DNA from: Sporolactobacillus mangiferae
GTDB taxonomy: Bacteria; Bacillota; Bacilli; Bacillales; Sporolactobacillaceae
Length of the DNA: 64,000 nucleotides
Reading direction: 5' to 3'
Assembly: GCF_023336505.1 (NCBI RefSeq)
Contig: NZ_JAMAST010000002.1
Coordinates: forward strand, 186,001 to 250,000
Part shown: one piece after another, positions 10,773-19,665 of the stretch
Position numbering within the stretch: the stretch's first letter is position 1
Layout of the letters: each line of letters opens with the position of its first letter
Made by a program: the position numbers and the translations under genes
The notes under the pieces: generated by a model
Databases searched by the model: none
Told to the model about the DNA's origin: nothing
What the model saw: only the letters and a program-made list of their open reading frames with translations

Positions 10773-11561
10773 TTATAAAAGCCCGATCTGTTTTAAGCCA
10801 TGATAAATACCGTCTTCATGTACGGATGTTGTCACAAAGTCCGCGGACTGCTTGGCTGCATCCACGGCATTGCCCATTGCAATTCCCGTTCCCACAAAGG
10901 AAAGCATCTCAATGTCATTATTTCCGTCTCCGAAAGCGCATGCTTCACGCGTCGAAATATTCAAAGTGTTTAAAAGCTGCGCAATTCCCGTGGCCTTTGA
11001 TCCGGTTGATGGCAGGACATCAACCCCGAACTCATGCCAGCGTACATAGCGAAAGATATTGCATGGGGGGGTCTCAAGAAAATGTGCATCATCCTTTTCG
11101 GAATAGAAAAGCAGCCCCTGGTACACGTCATGATGGTCTAAAAAATGCTCATCCGTCTCAGGGAATGGCATCGGAAGCTGCAAGCTGTCCATACTGAGAC
11201 GTGCTTTTTCATCAATATATCTATCCATTTTTATTGTATCGGCACTTTCATAAGCAAAGGACCAGCCAACTTTTCTTGCCTGTGCTGCAAGTGCACGCAA
11301 GGGTTGTTCGGGAAGCGGATTCGTATAAACCGGCTCATCGTGGTCAACCACATATGCGCCATTAATGCTGACATAGGTATGAATATTCAATTGCTTCCTC
11401 AGTTCCGCAAACATAACCGGTGTACGTCCCGTCGCAATTGCGGTAATCACCCCCCGCCTCTGTAATTCTGAAATTGCTTCCACAGTCGAATCCGGAAGCG
11501 ATTTATTTTTATCAAACAAGGTATCATCAATATCAAAAAAAACGATCTTCGGTCTGGTCAT
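10773..11561 (-). CDS. ykrA: HAD-superfamily Cof-type phosphatase YkrA
   Basis: Cytosolic sugar-phosphate or nucleotide phosphatase of the Cof/IIB subfamily. The 262-residue product has HAD motif I FFDIDDTLFD near the N-terminus, motif II ATGRT, a C2 cap domain, and motifs III/IV KATGIAQLL ... AFGDGNNDIEML. Start set at ATG 11561 (MTRPKIVFF), 9 bases after AGAGAGG; the ATG two codons earlier is too close to the ribosome site. A TATAAT lies upstream near 11620. Substrate unknown. Synteny with def and rnjA matches B. subtilis ykrA. Confidence 0.9.
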   Translation of the reverse strand: MTRPKIVFFDIDDTLFDKNKSLPDSTVEAISELQRRGVITAIATGRTPVMFAELRKQLNIHTYVSINGAYVVDHDEPVYTNPLPEQPLRALAAQARKVGWSFAYESADTIKMDRYIDEKARLSMDSLQLPMPFPETDEHFLDHHDVYQGLLFYSEKDDAHFLETPPCNIFRYVRWHEFGVDVLPSTGSKATGIAQLLNTLNISTREACAFGDGNNDIEMLSFVGTGIAMGNAVDAAKQSADFVTTSVHEDGIYHGLKQIGLL

Positions 11562-11811
11562 AAACATAATCCTCTCTTTCAGACTGACTGCCACTGGATT
11601 TAGTAGTACGTCCCTTTCTCAGCTTATTATAACAGCTCTATGTACCCAATAAATGAACAGGGTATGAAATTCTAATGATTGCCCATGCTATTTCTGACAT
11701 TGCACAGAGAAATCCACCATATTTATCAGTACCCAAAGCTTAAAAGTGAAAAAGCACGCCATTTCATATATAATGATCTGTAGAACATTTTTTTGGGAGG
11801 AGTATGAATCA

Positions 11812-12021
11812 ATGATTTATAAAGTACTATATCAACCATCGAGTGACGAGGTCCCGGTACGTGAGCAAACAGAGATCCTCTATCTCGAAGCAGGCGACGT
11901 TCGCGACGTTCGCAGAAAACTTGCAGACAAACCCTATAATGTGGAATTTATTCAGCCGCTGACTGGTAAATTTCTCGAATATGAGCAAAAGTCTGCTGAA
12001 TTTAAATTGGAGAAGCTGTAA
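11812..12021 (+). CDS. rpoY: RNA polymerase epsilon subunit RpoY
   Basis: Small non-essential subunit of Firmicutes RNA polymerase. The 69-residue product starts [20 protein letters not shown] and has the conserved [15 protein letters not shown], the same length as B. subtilis RpoY (YkzG, 69 aa). The ATG at 11812 follows GGGAGGAGT. The longer open frame to 11746 has no ribosome site. Only 4 bp separate it from rnjA, so the two are co-transcribed, the usual arrangement in Bacillales. Confidence 0.94.
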   Translation: MIYKVLYQPSSDEVPVREQTEILYLEAGDVRDVRRKLADKPYNVEFIQPLTGKFLEYEQKSAEFKLEKL

Positions 12022-12025
12022 ACAT

Positions 12026-13735
12026 ATGAAATTTGTGAAAAACCATCAGACAGCTGTTTTCTCCCTTGGCGGGCTTGGAGAAATCGGTAAAAACACGTAC
12101 GCTGTTCAATTTCAGGATGAGATCATCGTGATTGACGCGGGAATTAAGTTTCCGGAAGATGAACTTCTCGGCATTGATTATGTCATTCCTGATTACAGCT
12201 ATTTAGTCAAGAATGCCGACAAGATTAAGGGATTATTTATTACGCACGGACATGAAGATCACATCGGCGGCGTTCCTTACTTGCTGCGTGCAGTTAATAT
12301 TCCTATTTATGCCGGCAAACTGGCCGCAGGGTTAATTCGAAACAAACTGGACGAACATAATCTTCTGCGTCAGACGGTCATCCACGAAATTACAGAAGAT
12401 GATGTCATTAAATTCCAAAAAACATCCGTCAGTTTTTTCAGAACAACGCACAGTATTCCGGATTCATATGGTGTCGTTGTGAAAACGCCCCAGGGCAACA
12501 TTGTCGAAACCGGAGATTTCAAGTTTGATTTCACACCGGTAGGCGGTCAGATTGCCAATCTGACGAAAATGGCGGAAATCGGCAAGGAAGGCGTACTTTG
12601 TCTCATGTCCGACAGTACAAATGCTGAGGTGCCCGGTTTTACCATGACCGAACGGGAAGTCGGCGAAAATATCAAAGATATCTTCCGCAAAGTGAACGGA
12701 CGCATCATTTTTGCAACCTTTGCATCCAATATTCACCGTCTCCAGCAGGTTGTCGACGCCTCAGTCGACACAGGAAGAAAAATTGCTGTTTTCGGGAGAA
12801 GCATGGAAGCTGCGTTCACAATTGGCGAAGATCTGGGTTATATCCAGGCACCAGGCGACACGTTCATCGACCATCAGCAAATTAATCACTTGCCGGATCA
12901 GGAAGTGACCATTCTGTGTACCGGGAGTCAGGGTGAGCCGATGGCCGCCCTGTCTCGAATCGCGAACGGTACCCATCGTCAAATTCAAGTCCAGCCTGGC
13001 GACACGGTCATTTTCTCTTCCTCACCGATCCCTGGAAACAGAGTAAGTATCAATCGCACGATCAATCAGCTCTATCGTGCTGGTGCTGACGTCATTCATG
13101 GAAAGCTGAGCAACATCCATACTTCCGGCCATGGCGGTCAGGAGGAAGAAAAATTGATGCTCCGCCTTCTGAAGCCTAAATTCTTTATGCCGATTCACGG
13201 TGAATACCGAATGCTGAAAAAGCATGTGGAGACGGCACATACTTGCGGTATTCCTTATGAAAATTCATTTATTATGAACATTGGCGATGTTCTTGCATTA
13301 GACCAGAACTCTGCAGCCGTCACCGGTAAAATCCCGTCCGGTTCCGTCTATATCGATGGCAGCGGAATCGGCGATATTGGAAACATTGTCCTGCGTGACC
13401 GCAAAATTCTTTCAGAAGAAGGTTTGGTCATTGTGGTTGTCAGCGCAGATATTGCCGCCCACAAAATTTTAGCGGGTCCAGACATTATCTCCCGCGGATT
13501 TGTCTACATGCGCGAATCAGGAGACTTGATCAATGAGGCACAGAATCTGCTCTCTGCACGTCTTCAGGAAATTATTCAGCGGGATGCGCTGCAATGGTCG
13601 GAAATCAAAAGCACGGTTACTGATCTTTTGTCGCCATTTCTCTATGAAAGGACACGCCGCAAACCAATGATTCTGCCGATCATCATGGAAGTTGATGAGA
13701 AAGCGGCATACAAGCAGGTCGAAAGCAGCAATTAA
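12026..13735 (+). CDS. rnjA: Ribonuclease J1
   Basis: 5'-3' exo/endoribonuclease central to mRNA decay and 16S rRNA maturation. The 569-residue product begins [20 protein letters not shown] and has the metallo-beta-lactamase zinc motif [10 protein letters not shown] (about 80-89), the further metal ligands in HSIPDS and ETGDFKFD, a beta-CASP domain, and the C-terminal RNase J domain with [10 protein letters not shown]. Start at ATG 12026 preceded by GGAGAAGCTG overlapping the end of rpoY. Slightly longer than the 555-residue B. subtilis protein. Second gene of rpoY-rnjA. Confidence 0.97.
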   Translation: MKFVKNHQTAVFSLGGLGEIGKNTYAVQFQDEIIVIDAGIKFPEDELLGIDYVIPDYSYLVKNADKIKGLFITHGHEDHIGGVPYLLRAVNIPIYAGKLAAGLIRNKLDEHNLLRQTVIHEITEDDVIKFQKTSVSFFRTTHSIPDSYGVVVKTPQGNIVETGDFKFDFTPVGGQIANLTKMAEIGKEGVLCLMSDSTNAEVPGFTMTEREVGENIKDIFRKVNGRIIFATFASNIHRLQQVVDASVDTGRKIAVFGRSMEAAFTIGEDLGYIQAPGDTFIDHQQINHLPDQEVTILCTGSQGEPMAALSRIANGTHRQIQVQPGDTVIFSSSPIPGNRVSINRTINQLYRAGADVIHGKLSNIHTSGHGGQEEEKLMLRLLKPKFFMPIHGEYRMLKKHVETAHTCGIPYENSFIMNIGDVLALDQNSAAVTGKIPSGSVYIDGSGIGDIGNIVLRDRKILSEEGLVIVVVSADIAAHKILAGPDIISRGFVYMRESGDLINEAQNLLSARLQEIIQRDALQWSEIKSTVTDLLSPFLYERTRRKPMILPIIMEVDEKAAYKQVESSN

Positions 13736-13753
13736 CGCTGCAGTCAATAGAAA

Positions 13754-13803
13754 GAAAGAGGCTGTTCCCCGATTATTCTTGATCGCGGAGCAGCCTCTTT
13801 CCT
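13754..13803 (+). terminator. Terminator after rnjA
   Basis: AAAGAGGCTGTTCC is matched by GGAGCAGCCTCTTT with one mismatch, ending in a T-rich tail. It lies between rnjA and the convergent CydB-like gene. Confidence 0.85.
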
Positions 13804-13862
13804 TGTGTTAAATCATGACAAGGCCTGGATTGCCATATTCCTCCATCAAATTTTTCTTGCGT

Positions 13863-14873
13863 TCATTCATTCTTTTCCTGATCAGCAAGTACACGCAAAA
13901 CAGTCCGTTCCCGTCTGCTCAAAAACCATAAAAATAAACTGGGAGCAAGCAGCAAAGCAGCAAGGAAAAACCATTCAGAATGAGCCCAATCGTCAAGTTC
14001 CCCGCTAATCACAATATCCGGATAAATCAGATAAGGCATATGAGAGGCGGTATAACCGAAAAATGCGAAAAAATACTGCAAGGCAACAAGAGTCAAAACA
14101 CCACGATATCGCCTGATAAAAACAAACGTAACTGAAAGCAGTAAACAAAATAAAGATAGCATGAACAGCCACCACAAATCCAATGTACGCATAAAATGGT
14201 CCGGATTCTGCCGTTCAAGTCCAAGAAAAACCAGACCACTGGACACTACCATCGGCATACTTAAAAAGAGGGCCAGATTGCGAAAATGTTCAGTCATTGC
14301 CTTGCTACCGATCCGTGAAGAAAAATGGACAAGATGCATGGTGCTTATGTAGAAAATACTGACAATAACCAGAACCATCACAGACCAGAAATAGACATTA
14401 CCGATCAGCGCAAGCACAAATGAACCCGGTTTCCCGGTCCCGATCGATGAGAATCCACCCTCGCTGATGACAAGCACAATGCTCAAAGCCAGTGGAACGA
14501 AAATCCCCGCAATGCCATTTCCAGCCAAAAACAGGCCGTTTTTCTGCTTTGGCATCAATTCAGATAATGCAAAAAAAGTGCCCTTAAAAACGGTTAAAAA
14601 AAGAGCTAGAACGCCGCATATAACAAGCGGAGTCTGAAAGTTGAGCACCAGCTCAGGAAACCAGCCAACCAGTGCCGTGAAAAGTAAAATAAAGCCAATA
14701 TTCATCAATTCAGAAACAGGAGACTGCCAGCTCTTGAGCGGTTCGTACAACCAGGCCATCTTTTTAAGATGGTATCCGTAAAAAATATAAAAGCTAATGC
14801 CGAAATCAATCGAAGCGGCAATCATATAGCCATAAATAATCGTCCAAAGTGCAGTTAAAATGAATGCTTCCAT
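13863..14873 (-). CDS. Orphan CydB-like membrane protein (cytochrome bd subunit II family)
   Basis: A 336-residue integral membrane protein with about eight hydrophobic segments. The N-terminal AASIDFGISFYIFY echoes the GFDFGVG opening of CydB, and the C-terminal SHMPYLIYPDIVI resembles the S-x-x-PYxxxP region of that family. The EVW motif and R-rich loop of true CydB are not seen. A genuine cydB lies at 46447 with its cydA; this gene has no cydA beside it. It may be a diverged accessory subunit or a membrane protein with another role. Start ATG 14873. Family assignment is by pattern only. Confidence 0.55.
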   Translation of the reverse strand: MEAFILTALWTIIYGYMIAASIDFGISFYIFYGYHLKKMAWLYEPLKSWQSPVSELMNIGFILLFTALVGWFPELVLNFQTPLVICGVLALFLTVFKGTFFALSELMPKQKNGLFLAGNGIAGIFVPLALSIVLVISEGGFSSIGTGKPGSFVLALIGNVYFWSVMVLVIVSIFYISTMHLVHFSSRIGSKAMTEHFRNLALFLSMPMVVSSGLVFLGLERQNPDHFMRTLDLWWLFMLSLFCLLLSVTFVFIRRYRGVLTLVALQYFFAFFGYTASHMPYLIYPDIVISGELDDWAHSEWFFLAALLLAPSLFLWFLSRRERTVLRVLADQEKNE

Positions 14874-15186
14874 GATGTTTTTCCTCTCTGACTGGCGGAC
14901 TCCTATTTATTATAACAAAGAAACTCATTTTATAAGACTGCAGATCAGCAGGATACACGATTTACCACGAATAAACGGTTGAATGATTACAGCATGGTTT
15001 TAACTTCATTAATCCTGCTATACGGCATTTCAGCTGCCCGCTTGCTGCAAAGTATCTTGCATCTTCACGAACATTTCGGTCTGCACAACCACCTACTGAA
15101 GCTTCGTAAAACGCGCAACGCACTTCTGTATCCTTGACCCTTTTTGAATGTTCCAAACCTTTACTTCCTTATCCTGAAATAAGAGA

Positions 15187-15210
15187 CAGGATGCATGTTC
15201 GCTCATCCTG
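15187..15210 (-). terminator. Terminator after the peroxiredoxin gene
   Basis: CAGGATG (15187-15193) pairs with CATCCTG (15204-15210), and the minus strand continues TCTCTTATTT. The rest of the 14874-15268 gap has no convincing gene. A segment near 15020-15060 (CTGCCCGCTTGCTGC) faintly resembles the dispersed repeat core. Confidence 0.6.
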
Positions 15211-15268
15211 CCTCTGCAAGAACAGACCGGAGTCTGCTCATTCCCGTTCATTTTTTCAATCTATTTCA

Positions 15269-15817
15269 TCACACGTGAAGCGTTTCATCGCCAGGGTGCC
15301 AGTTAGCAGGACAGAGTCCGCCAGACTGAAGTGCCTGAAGTACACGTAAGGTTTCATCGACATCACGACCAATATTGTTGTCATTAACAACCGAATACCG
15401 GAGATCACCTTCCGGACTGATAATGAACAATCCTCGAAGCGCAACTCCTTCTTCAGGAATCAGCACACCATATTTCTCTGCCACTTCATGTGTATGATCC
15501 GCAGCCAGACTGAAATTGATTTTGCCGATGCCGCCTTCTTTTCTCGAAGTTTTCATCCATGCCTGGTGCGTATAAATCGTATCACAGGAACAGCCAATAA
15601 TGTCTGCGCCAAGTGCTTTGAATTCATCATAGCGATCACTGAAAGCCGTAATTTCAGTTGGGCATACAAACGTAAAGTCCATCGGGTAGAAGAAAAAGAT
15701 CGTCCACTTTCCAGCTTTAATATTCTCTTCCAGATTTGCCTTTCCAAATGAGCCATCTGCATTGACGCAGTCAAGATCAAACAAGGGGGCCTTCGCACTC
15801 ACAAGACGTTCTACCAT
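15269..15817 (-). CDS. ykuU: 2-Cys peroxiredoxin (AhpC/YkuU type)
   Basis: Thiol peroxidase reducing peroxides in the cytosol. The 182-residue product carries the peroxidatic cysteine motif DFTFVCPTE (about residues 47-55) and the C-terminal resolving cysteine in GGLCPANW. The active-site threonine and arginine context is intact. No AhpF gene lies nearby, so electrons probably come from thioredoxin. It sits next to ykuR and dapH as in the B. subtilis yku region, which supports YkuU. The AGGAGGT ribosome site is about 11 bases before the ATG, slightly long. Confidence 0.92.
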   Translation of the reverse strand: MVERLVSAKAPLFDLDCVNADGSFGKANLEENIKAGKWTIFFFYPMDFTFVCPTEITAFSDRYDEFKALGADIIGCSCDTIYTHQAWMKTSRKEGGIGKINFSLAADHTHEVAEKYGVLIPEEGVALRGLFIISPEGDLRYSVVNDNNIGRDVDETLRVLQALQSGGLCPANWHPGDETLHV

Positions 15818-16096
15818 ATTTTAACCATACCTCCTGAAATTTTTGCTTTCCTCATTTGCCATGAGGTTATAACCTATTATAATATTCACTTTATTTTTAG
15901 TCAATATTAGTTAATAATTAATTTAAAATAAATGATACACGTTATTACCAAGGAAGATATAATAATTATTGAAAATTAATATTATCATTTAAAACTGCAA
16001 TTATCAAATAAAATGCCATGTCTTCATCAGTGAACATAATACATTTATAATCATAGCAAATCTCTGACTGATTACCTATGAATATGCCTATGCGAA

Positions 16097-16133
16097 AAAT
16101 CACAGCCATCCATTGGGAAGGTGGCTGTGATTT
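16097..16133 (-). terminator. Terminator after ykuR
   Basis: AAATCACAGCCATCC pairs with GGTGGCTGTGATTT (one mismatch) and lies 31 bp past the ykuR stop. It probably ends the dapH-ykuR transcript. The 148-bp stretch 15818-15965 before it is very AT-rich and likely holds the peroxiredoxin promoter. No gene seen in 15966-16096. Confidence 0.75.
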
Positions 16134-16163
16134 AATAAATCTTTTCATTCCTTAAATCTATAT

Positions 16164-17273
16164 TCAAATGCCCTCGCGAAAATATGTGCTGACCACTCGG
16201 ACTCCCTGCTCCAGTGCAGATTCATCCGGCTTAAAATCCGAAGAATGAAGGCTCGATGTTTTTCCGACGCCCAGCCAGAACATGAAGCCCGGCAGTTCTT
16301 TCAAGAAATAGCCAAAGTCTTCACCGGCCATTGCATCTTCACAAAGAACAAATGGGAAGGCTTTCTTCCTGCAAAAATCAATAAATGGATCAATGTAAAT
16401 TTTCCGATTGAAAACCTGATAATAATTAGCACCAAAGTCAATGTCGCCCTGACATTGATAAGCCATTTCAATAGCCCGAACATGCCGTTTAATATCATCC
16501 TTTATTAAAGTCATCGTATCCTGGCTCAGCGTTCGAATCGTTCCCTCGACACGCGCAGATTCAGCAATGATGTTTTGTTTAAATCCGCCGGACATTTTCC
16601 CAATGGTCAGAACCGCAGCGCGCAGCGGATTCACCCGACGGGCAACAATTGTCTGAAGGCCTACAACAAAATGACTGGCAGCTACAATGGTGTCATGTGT
16701 CAGATGTGGATTTGCTGCGTGTCCGCCTTTTCCATGAAAGTCGATAAACAGTTCTGAAGTATTCGCGAACAGGCTTCCTTCTTTTGTTGCAACCGTGCCC
16801 GCAGGAAAATCCGGTGACACATGCAAAGCAAAGATCAAGTCGGGTTTCCATGCTTGAAATTCTTCGCTGTCCATCATCGGCAGGGCGCCTCCTGGTCCTT
16901 CCTCGGCAGGCTGAAAGATAAACAGCGCGTCTTCTTTTATAGGATAAAGCACAATGTTTTCCAGGGCTCCAAGCGCTATGGTCATGTGAAAATCATGTCC
17001 GCAGGCGTGCATGTTTCCTTCATGCCTGGACTGAAAGCTATAGCCCGTATTTTCTTTTACCGGCAATGCATCGATATCCGTACGAAAACCGATCAGCTTT
17101 GAAGGGTTTGTCCCTGTGACGCGAACCAGCAAACCTGTTCGCCACTTTTTAACCTGTATGCGCTCCTGAGGCAGTTCGCTAATCTGTTTCAGCAGAAACG
17201 CCTGTGTCTCCACCTCTTCAAAACCCAGTTCCGGTATCTGGTGCAACGCGCGCCTGATCGCTATATAATCCAT
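16164..17273 (-). CDS. ykuR: N-acetyldiaminopimelate deacetylase (M20 family)
   Basis: Removes the acetyl group from N-acetyl-LL-diaminopimelate in the acetylase branch of lysine and peptidoglycan precursor synthesis. The 369-residue M20 amidohydrolase has RTDIDALPV, the metal-binding MHACGHDFHM, the catalytic EEGPGGA, and the dimerisation lid domain with GKGGHAANPH. Start ATG 17273 behind AGGAGGAAAG. It lies 38 bp downstream of dapH in the same direction, so the two consecutive pathway enzymes are probably co-transcribed. Another amidohydrolase specificity is possible from sequence alone, but the dapH neighbour argues strongly for this role. Confidence 0.92.
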   Translation of the reverse strand: MDYIAIRRALHQIPELGFEEVETQAFLLKQISELPQERIQVKKWRTGLLVRVTGTNPSKLIGFRTDIDALPVKENTGYSFQSRHEGNMHACGHDFHMTIALGALENIVLYPIKEDALFIFQPAEEGPGGALPMMDSEEFQAWKPDLIFALHVSPDFPAGTVATKEGSLFANTSELFIDFHGKGGHAANPHLTHDTIVAASHFVVGLQTIVARRVNPLRAAVLTIGKMSGGFKQNIIAESARVEGTIRTLSQDTMTLIKDDIKRHVRAIEMAYQCQGDIDFGANYYQVFNRKIYIDPFIDFCRKKAFPFVLCEDAMAGEDFGYFLKELPGFMFWLGVGKTSSLHSSDFKPDESALEQGVRVVSTYFREGI

Positions 17274-17311
17274 AATTCTTTCCTCCTGATGCAGGCAGAC
17301 AATCTGCTCTT

Positions 17312-18022
17312 TTATAACTCGCGAAGTTCCTGCATCAATTCAGTTTTTGAACGTGTCTGATCATCAATTCGCTTCAATATTTTTGCCGGGGTTCCGGCAA
17401 CTACCGTATCTTCCGGAACATCTTTCGTTACAACCGCACCTGCGGCGACAACTGCACCTTTGCCGATACGGACGCCTTCAAGAACAACAGCATTTGCACC
17501 TACCAATACATTGTCTTCAACAATGACCGGTTTTGCAGAAGGCGGCTCTACAACGCCTGCAAGCACCGCGCCGGCACCAATATGACAGTTTTTGCCCACC
17601 GTTGCACGTCCGCCGAGCACGGCATTCATATCGATCATTGTCCCTTCACCAACGACAGCGCCTATGTTAAGCACGGCTCCCATCATGATCACGGCCTTTT
17701 TTCCAATCTCAACTTTCTCCCGGATCAGCGCACCCGGCTCAATACGCGCTTCAATTCCTTTAAGGTCAAGCAGTGGTACTGCCGTATTACGTGCATCGTT
17801 TTCGACAATATAATCAACAATTTTATCCCTGTTGGCGCTCAGTACCGGTTCAATCTCCTGCCAGTCGCCGAAAAGTGTGCCTACTTCTCCGTTTATAAAT
17901 GTGTGGACATTTTCTCCGAAAGATAAAGACGTCAGATCGCCTTTTATGTATACTTTAACGGGCGTTTTTTTTACGCTGTTTTGCAAAAAAGAAATAATCT
18001 CATAAGCATCCATTTGCTCCAC
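17312..18022 (-). CDS. dapH: Tetrahydrodipicolinate N-acetyltransferase
   Basis: Acetyl-CoA:tetrahydrodipicolinate N-acetyltransferase, first enzyme of the acetylase DAP branch. The 236-residue product has an N-terminal DapH domain and a left-handed beta-helix of hexapeptide repeats, including [20 protein letters not shown] and the downstream [12 protein letters not shown]. Start placed at GTG 18022, 7 bases after GGAGG, giving exactly the B. subtilis length. An ATG three codons in is possible. Together with ykuR it implies a meso-DAP peptidoglycan. Confidence 0.95.
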   Translation of the reverse strand: MEQMDAYEIISFLQNSVKKTPVKVYIKGDLTSLSFGENVHTFINGEVGTLFGDWQEIEPVLSANRDKIVDYIVENDARNTAVPLLDLKGIEARIEPGALIREKVEIGKKAVIMMGAVLNIGAVVGEGTMIDMNAVLGGRATVGKNCHIGAGAVLAGVVEPPSAKPVIVEDNVLVGANAVVLEGVRIGKGAVVAAGAVVTKDVPEDTVVAGTPAKILKRIDDQTRSKTELMQELREL

Positions 18023-18097
18023 TATGATTCCTCCACATATTTTAGATTTGGACTGATCCATTTGTGAAAAGTGCGTTCACTCTTTTAATTATCTTAG

Positions 18098-18973
18098 CTA
18101 ATTCTCTTTGAAAAGTCTATGTTTTATCAATTCAACAAAGGCCTGAACCTGATTTAATTTAATGATCTCCTGGTCATAAAGCAGCCAGTTTTCCCTGACG
18201 ATAGCGTTCCCCTGGCGATCGTGCAGCGGAATGCAATGCACATGATCTTTTTCTGTGAGACTGATTGATGGGAGTACTGCATAACCAATGCCGTGTGTCA
18301 CCATCTGTTTACAGGTTTCAATCTGGTCAACCATGATTGTCCGCATCGGTACTCTTAAGTTCTGTGCGTGCCACCAGCCCTGAATAATCTGATCATAGGA
18401 AGAATCGCTGCGAAACTGGATATACGGTCTGCCATCATCTCCCAGTTCCTTCAAAGATTCAATTTTGGAATCAACGAAGTTCAGAGGATCTGAAAACAGA
18501 TGAATCTTCCCCCCTCCCCATTTTGGCATCCCACGAACAATGGCACAGTGGCATTCAGCCCGATATAATTGTGCCAAAAGCTCACTGGACCAGCCCGTCG
18601 TCAGAGAAATTTTAACCAGCGGATGCTGCTGTACAAATGCTTTCAGTACGTCAGGCATCCAGTATTGACCATTTACCGATGATACAGCAATCTTTAATGT
18701 CCCATGAATTTCCGATGCATGAGCCTGAATCTCAGCACGTGTCTCAGCAAGTTTTTCTAATGTTTCACGTGCAAAACGCAAGAGAATTTCTCCTTCAGCA
18801 GTTAGAGAAACACCACGTTTAGAGCGTACAAACAATTGTGTATTCCATTCGTTCTCAATAGATTGTAATCTCTGACTGAGTGCCGGCTGCGAAACAAACA
18901 GCTTTTCTGCTGCTTTCCTCATATTTCCTTCGTCTGATAGCACCATAATCAGTTCAAGATCTGACAGTTTCAT
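18098..18973 (-). CDS. ccpC: LysR-type regulator CcpC
   Basis: Citrate-responsive repressor of citrate synthase and aconitase genes in B. subtilis. The 291-residue product has the N-terminal winged helix with NMRKAAEKLFVSQPALSQRL and a substrate-binding domain containing TTGWSSELL, IQFRSDSSYDQIIQGWW and IETCKQMVTHGIGYAVLPS, which closely match what I remember of CcpC. Also as in B. subtilis it lies beside dapH and ykuR. Transcribed in the same direction as dapH, 75 bp upstream, and divergent from the Spo0E-like gene. Confidence 0.9.
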   Translation of the reverse strand: MKLSDLELIMVLSDEGNMRKAAEKLFVSQPALSQRLQSIENEWNTQLFVRSKRGVSLTAEGEILLRFARETLEKLAETRAEIQAHASEIHGTLKIAVSSVNGQYWMPDVLKAFVQQHPLVKISLTTGWSSELLAQLYRAECHCAIVRGMPKWGGGKIHLFSDPLNFVDSKIESLKELGDDGRPYIQFRSDSSYDQIIQGWWHAQNLRVPMRTIMVDQIETCKQMVTHGIGYAVLPSISLTEKDHVHCIPLHDRQGNAIVRENWLLYDQEIIKLNQVQAFVELIKHRLFKEN

Positions 18974-19048
18974 CGCTCTATCCCTCCAAAGCTTACTTAT
19001 TCGACAAAAACACGCATAAACATAGGTGTCAGCGAATTTTGCAATCGG

Positions 19049-19076
19049 TAGACAAAAAAAAGAGAGATGCTATAAT
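19049..19076 (+). promoter_or_regulatory. Likely sigma-A promoter of the Spo0E-like gene
   Basis: TAGACA (19049-19054) and TATAAT (19071-19076) are separated by 16 bp and lie about 40 bp before the start codon. Confidence 0.5.
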
Positions 19077-19117
19077 AAGAATAATATTGATAGACTATCC
19101 GAGTCGAGGAGGGCTTT

Positions 19118-19333
19118 GTGTTCATGGCTGAGTTTCCAGAGGTACCTATGGCCCAGGAAATGAGCAGCATTTATTCAGAAGCTGTTGAGAAAAAAAGGCA
19201 GAATCTTTTAGAAACTGCCAAGAAATATGGACTGTATGCCGAACAGACATTACGCTGCAGTCAGGAACTGGATATGCTTATTATTGAAATACAAGAGCAG
19301 CATTTTCCGCAGCCATTGCGCGCGCAAATGTAA
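19118..19333 (+). CDS. Spo0E-like aspartyl-phosphate phosphatase
   Basis: Small helical-hairpin protein of the Spo0E family, members of which dephosphorylate Spo0A~P and delay sporulation. The 71-residue product holds the signature SQELDMLIIEIQ in its second half, with a first helix KKRQNLLETAKKYG. AGGAGGG precedes a GTG at 19118 by 5 bases and an ATG at 19124 by 11 bases, so either may be used. Divergent from ccpC. Which response regulator it acts on cannot be told from sequence. Confidence 0.75.
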   Translation: MFMAEFPEVPMAQEMSSIYSEAVEKKRQNLLETAKKYGLYAEQTLRCSQELDMLIIEIQEQHFPQPLRAQM

Positions 19334-19378
19334 GCAGGTCAGATAAGGCTTCATTATTCTGTATATAAATGAATGATT

Positions 19379-19408
19379 GTGCCGGCAAAAGCCGGATGCA
19401 CTTTTTTT
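19379..19408 (+). terminator. Terminator after the Spo0E-like gene
   Basis: GTGCCGGC, loop AAAA, then GCCGGATGCAC (three-base bulge), followed by seven T's. Confidence 0.75.
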
Positions 19409-19569
19409 ATTTGCCACTTAATGTAAGCGTTTTAAATTAAAGTTTCTCACTACACACCGTTTATTAATCGCCCTCTTCAATGATTTACAGAGTCAAGTTA
19501 CAATAAACATCCTGCCTGAAGACCATTGTACGTGAATCCGTATTTGTCCTTCAACTTTTTTCAATTTCA

Positions 19570-19606
19570 CACGCGGTCCTCCCGGCTGTCTGCGCGTGAG
19601 AGCCGG
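19570..19606. other. Two interlocking inverted repeats in the spo0E-pit gap
   Basis: CACGCG (19570-19575) pairs with CGCGTG (19593-19598), while CCGGCT (19582-19587) pairs with AGCCGG (19601-19606). The two stems cross, so they are mutually exclusive or form a pseudoknot, though a two-base connecting loop makes a full pseudoknot strained. The remainder of the 330-bp gap 19334-19665 holds no gene I can see. Confidence 0.4.
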
Positions 19607-19665
19607 ATGGACTTCACGGCGACCACTGCATCATACGCAAAATGAAAGGCAGCAGATGATTAATA

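Noticed and set aside
14962-15156. 64-codon minus-strand frame in the gap before the peroxiredoxin terminator
   Set aside because: No ribosome site and possible distant repeat remnant; not supported as a gene.
15840-15920. Possible PerR box before the peroxiredoxin gene
   Set aside because: TTATAATATTCACTT matches only one half of TTATAATNATTATAA; the region is simply AT-rich.
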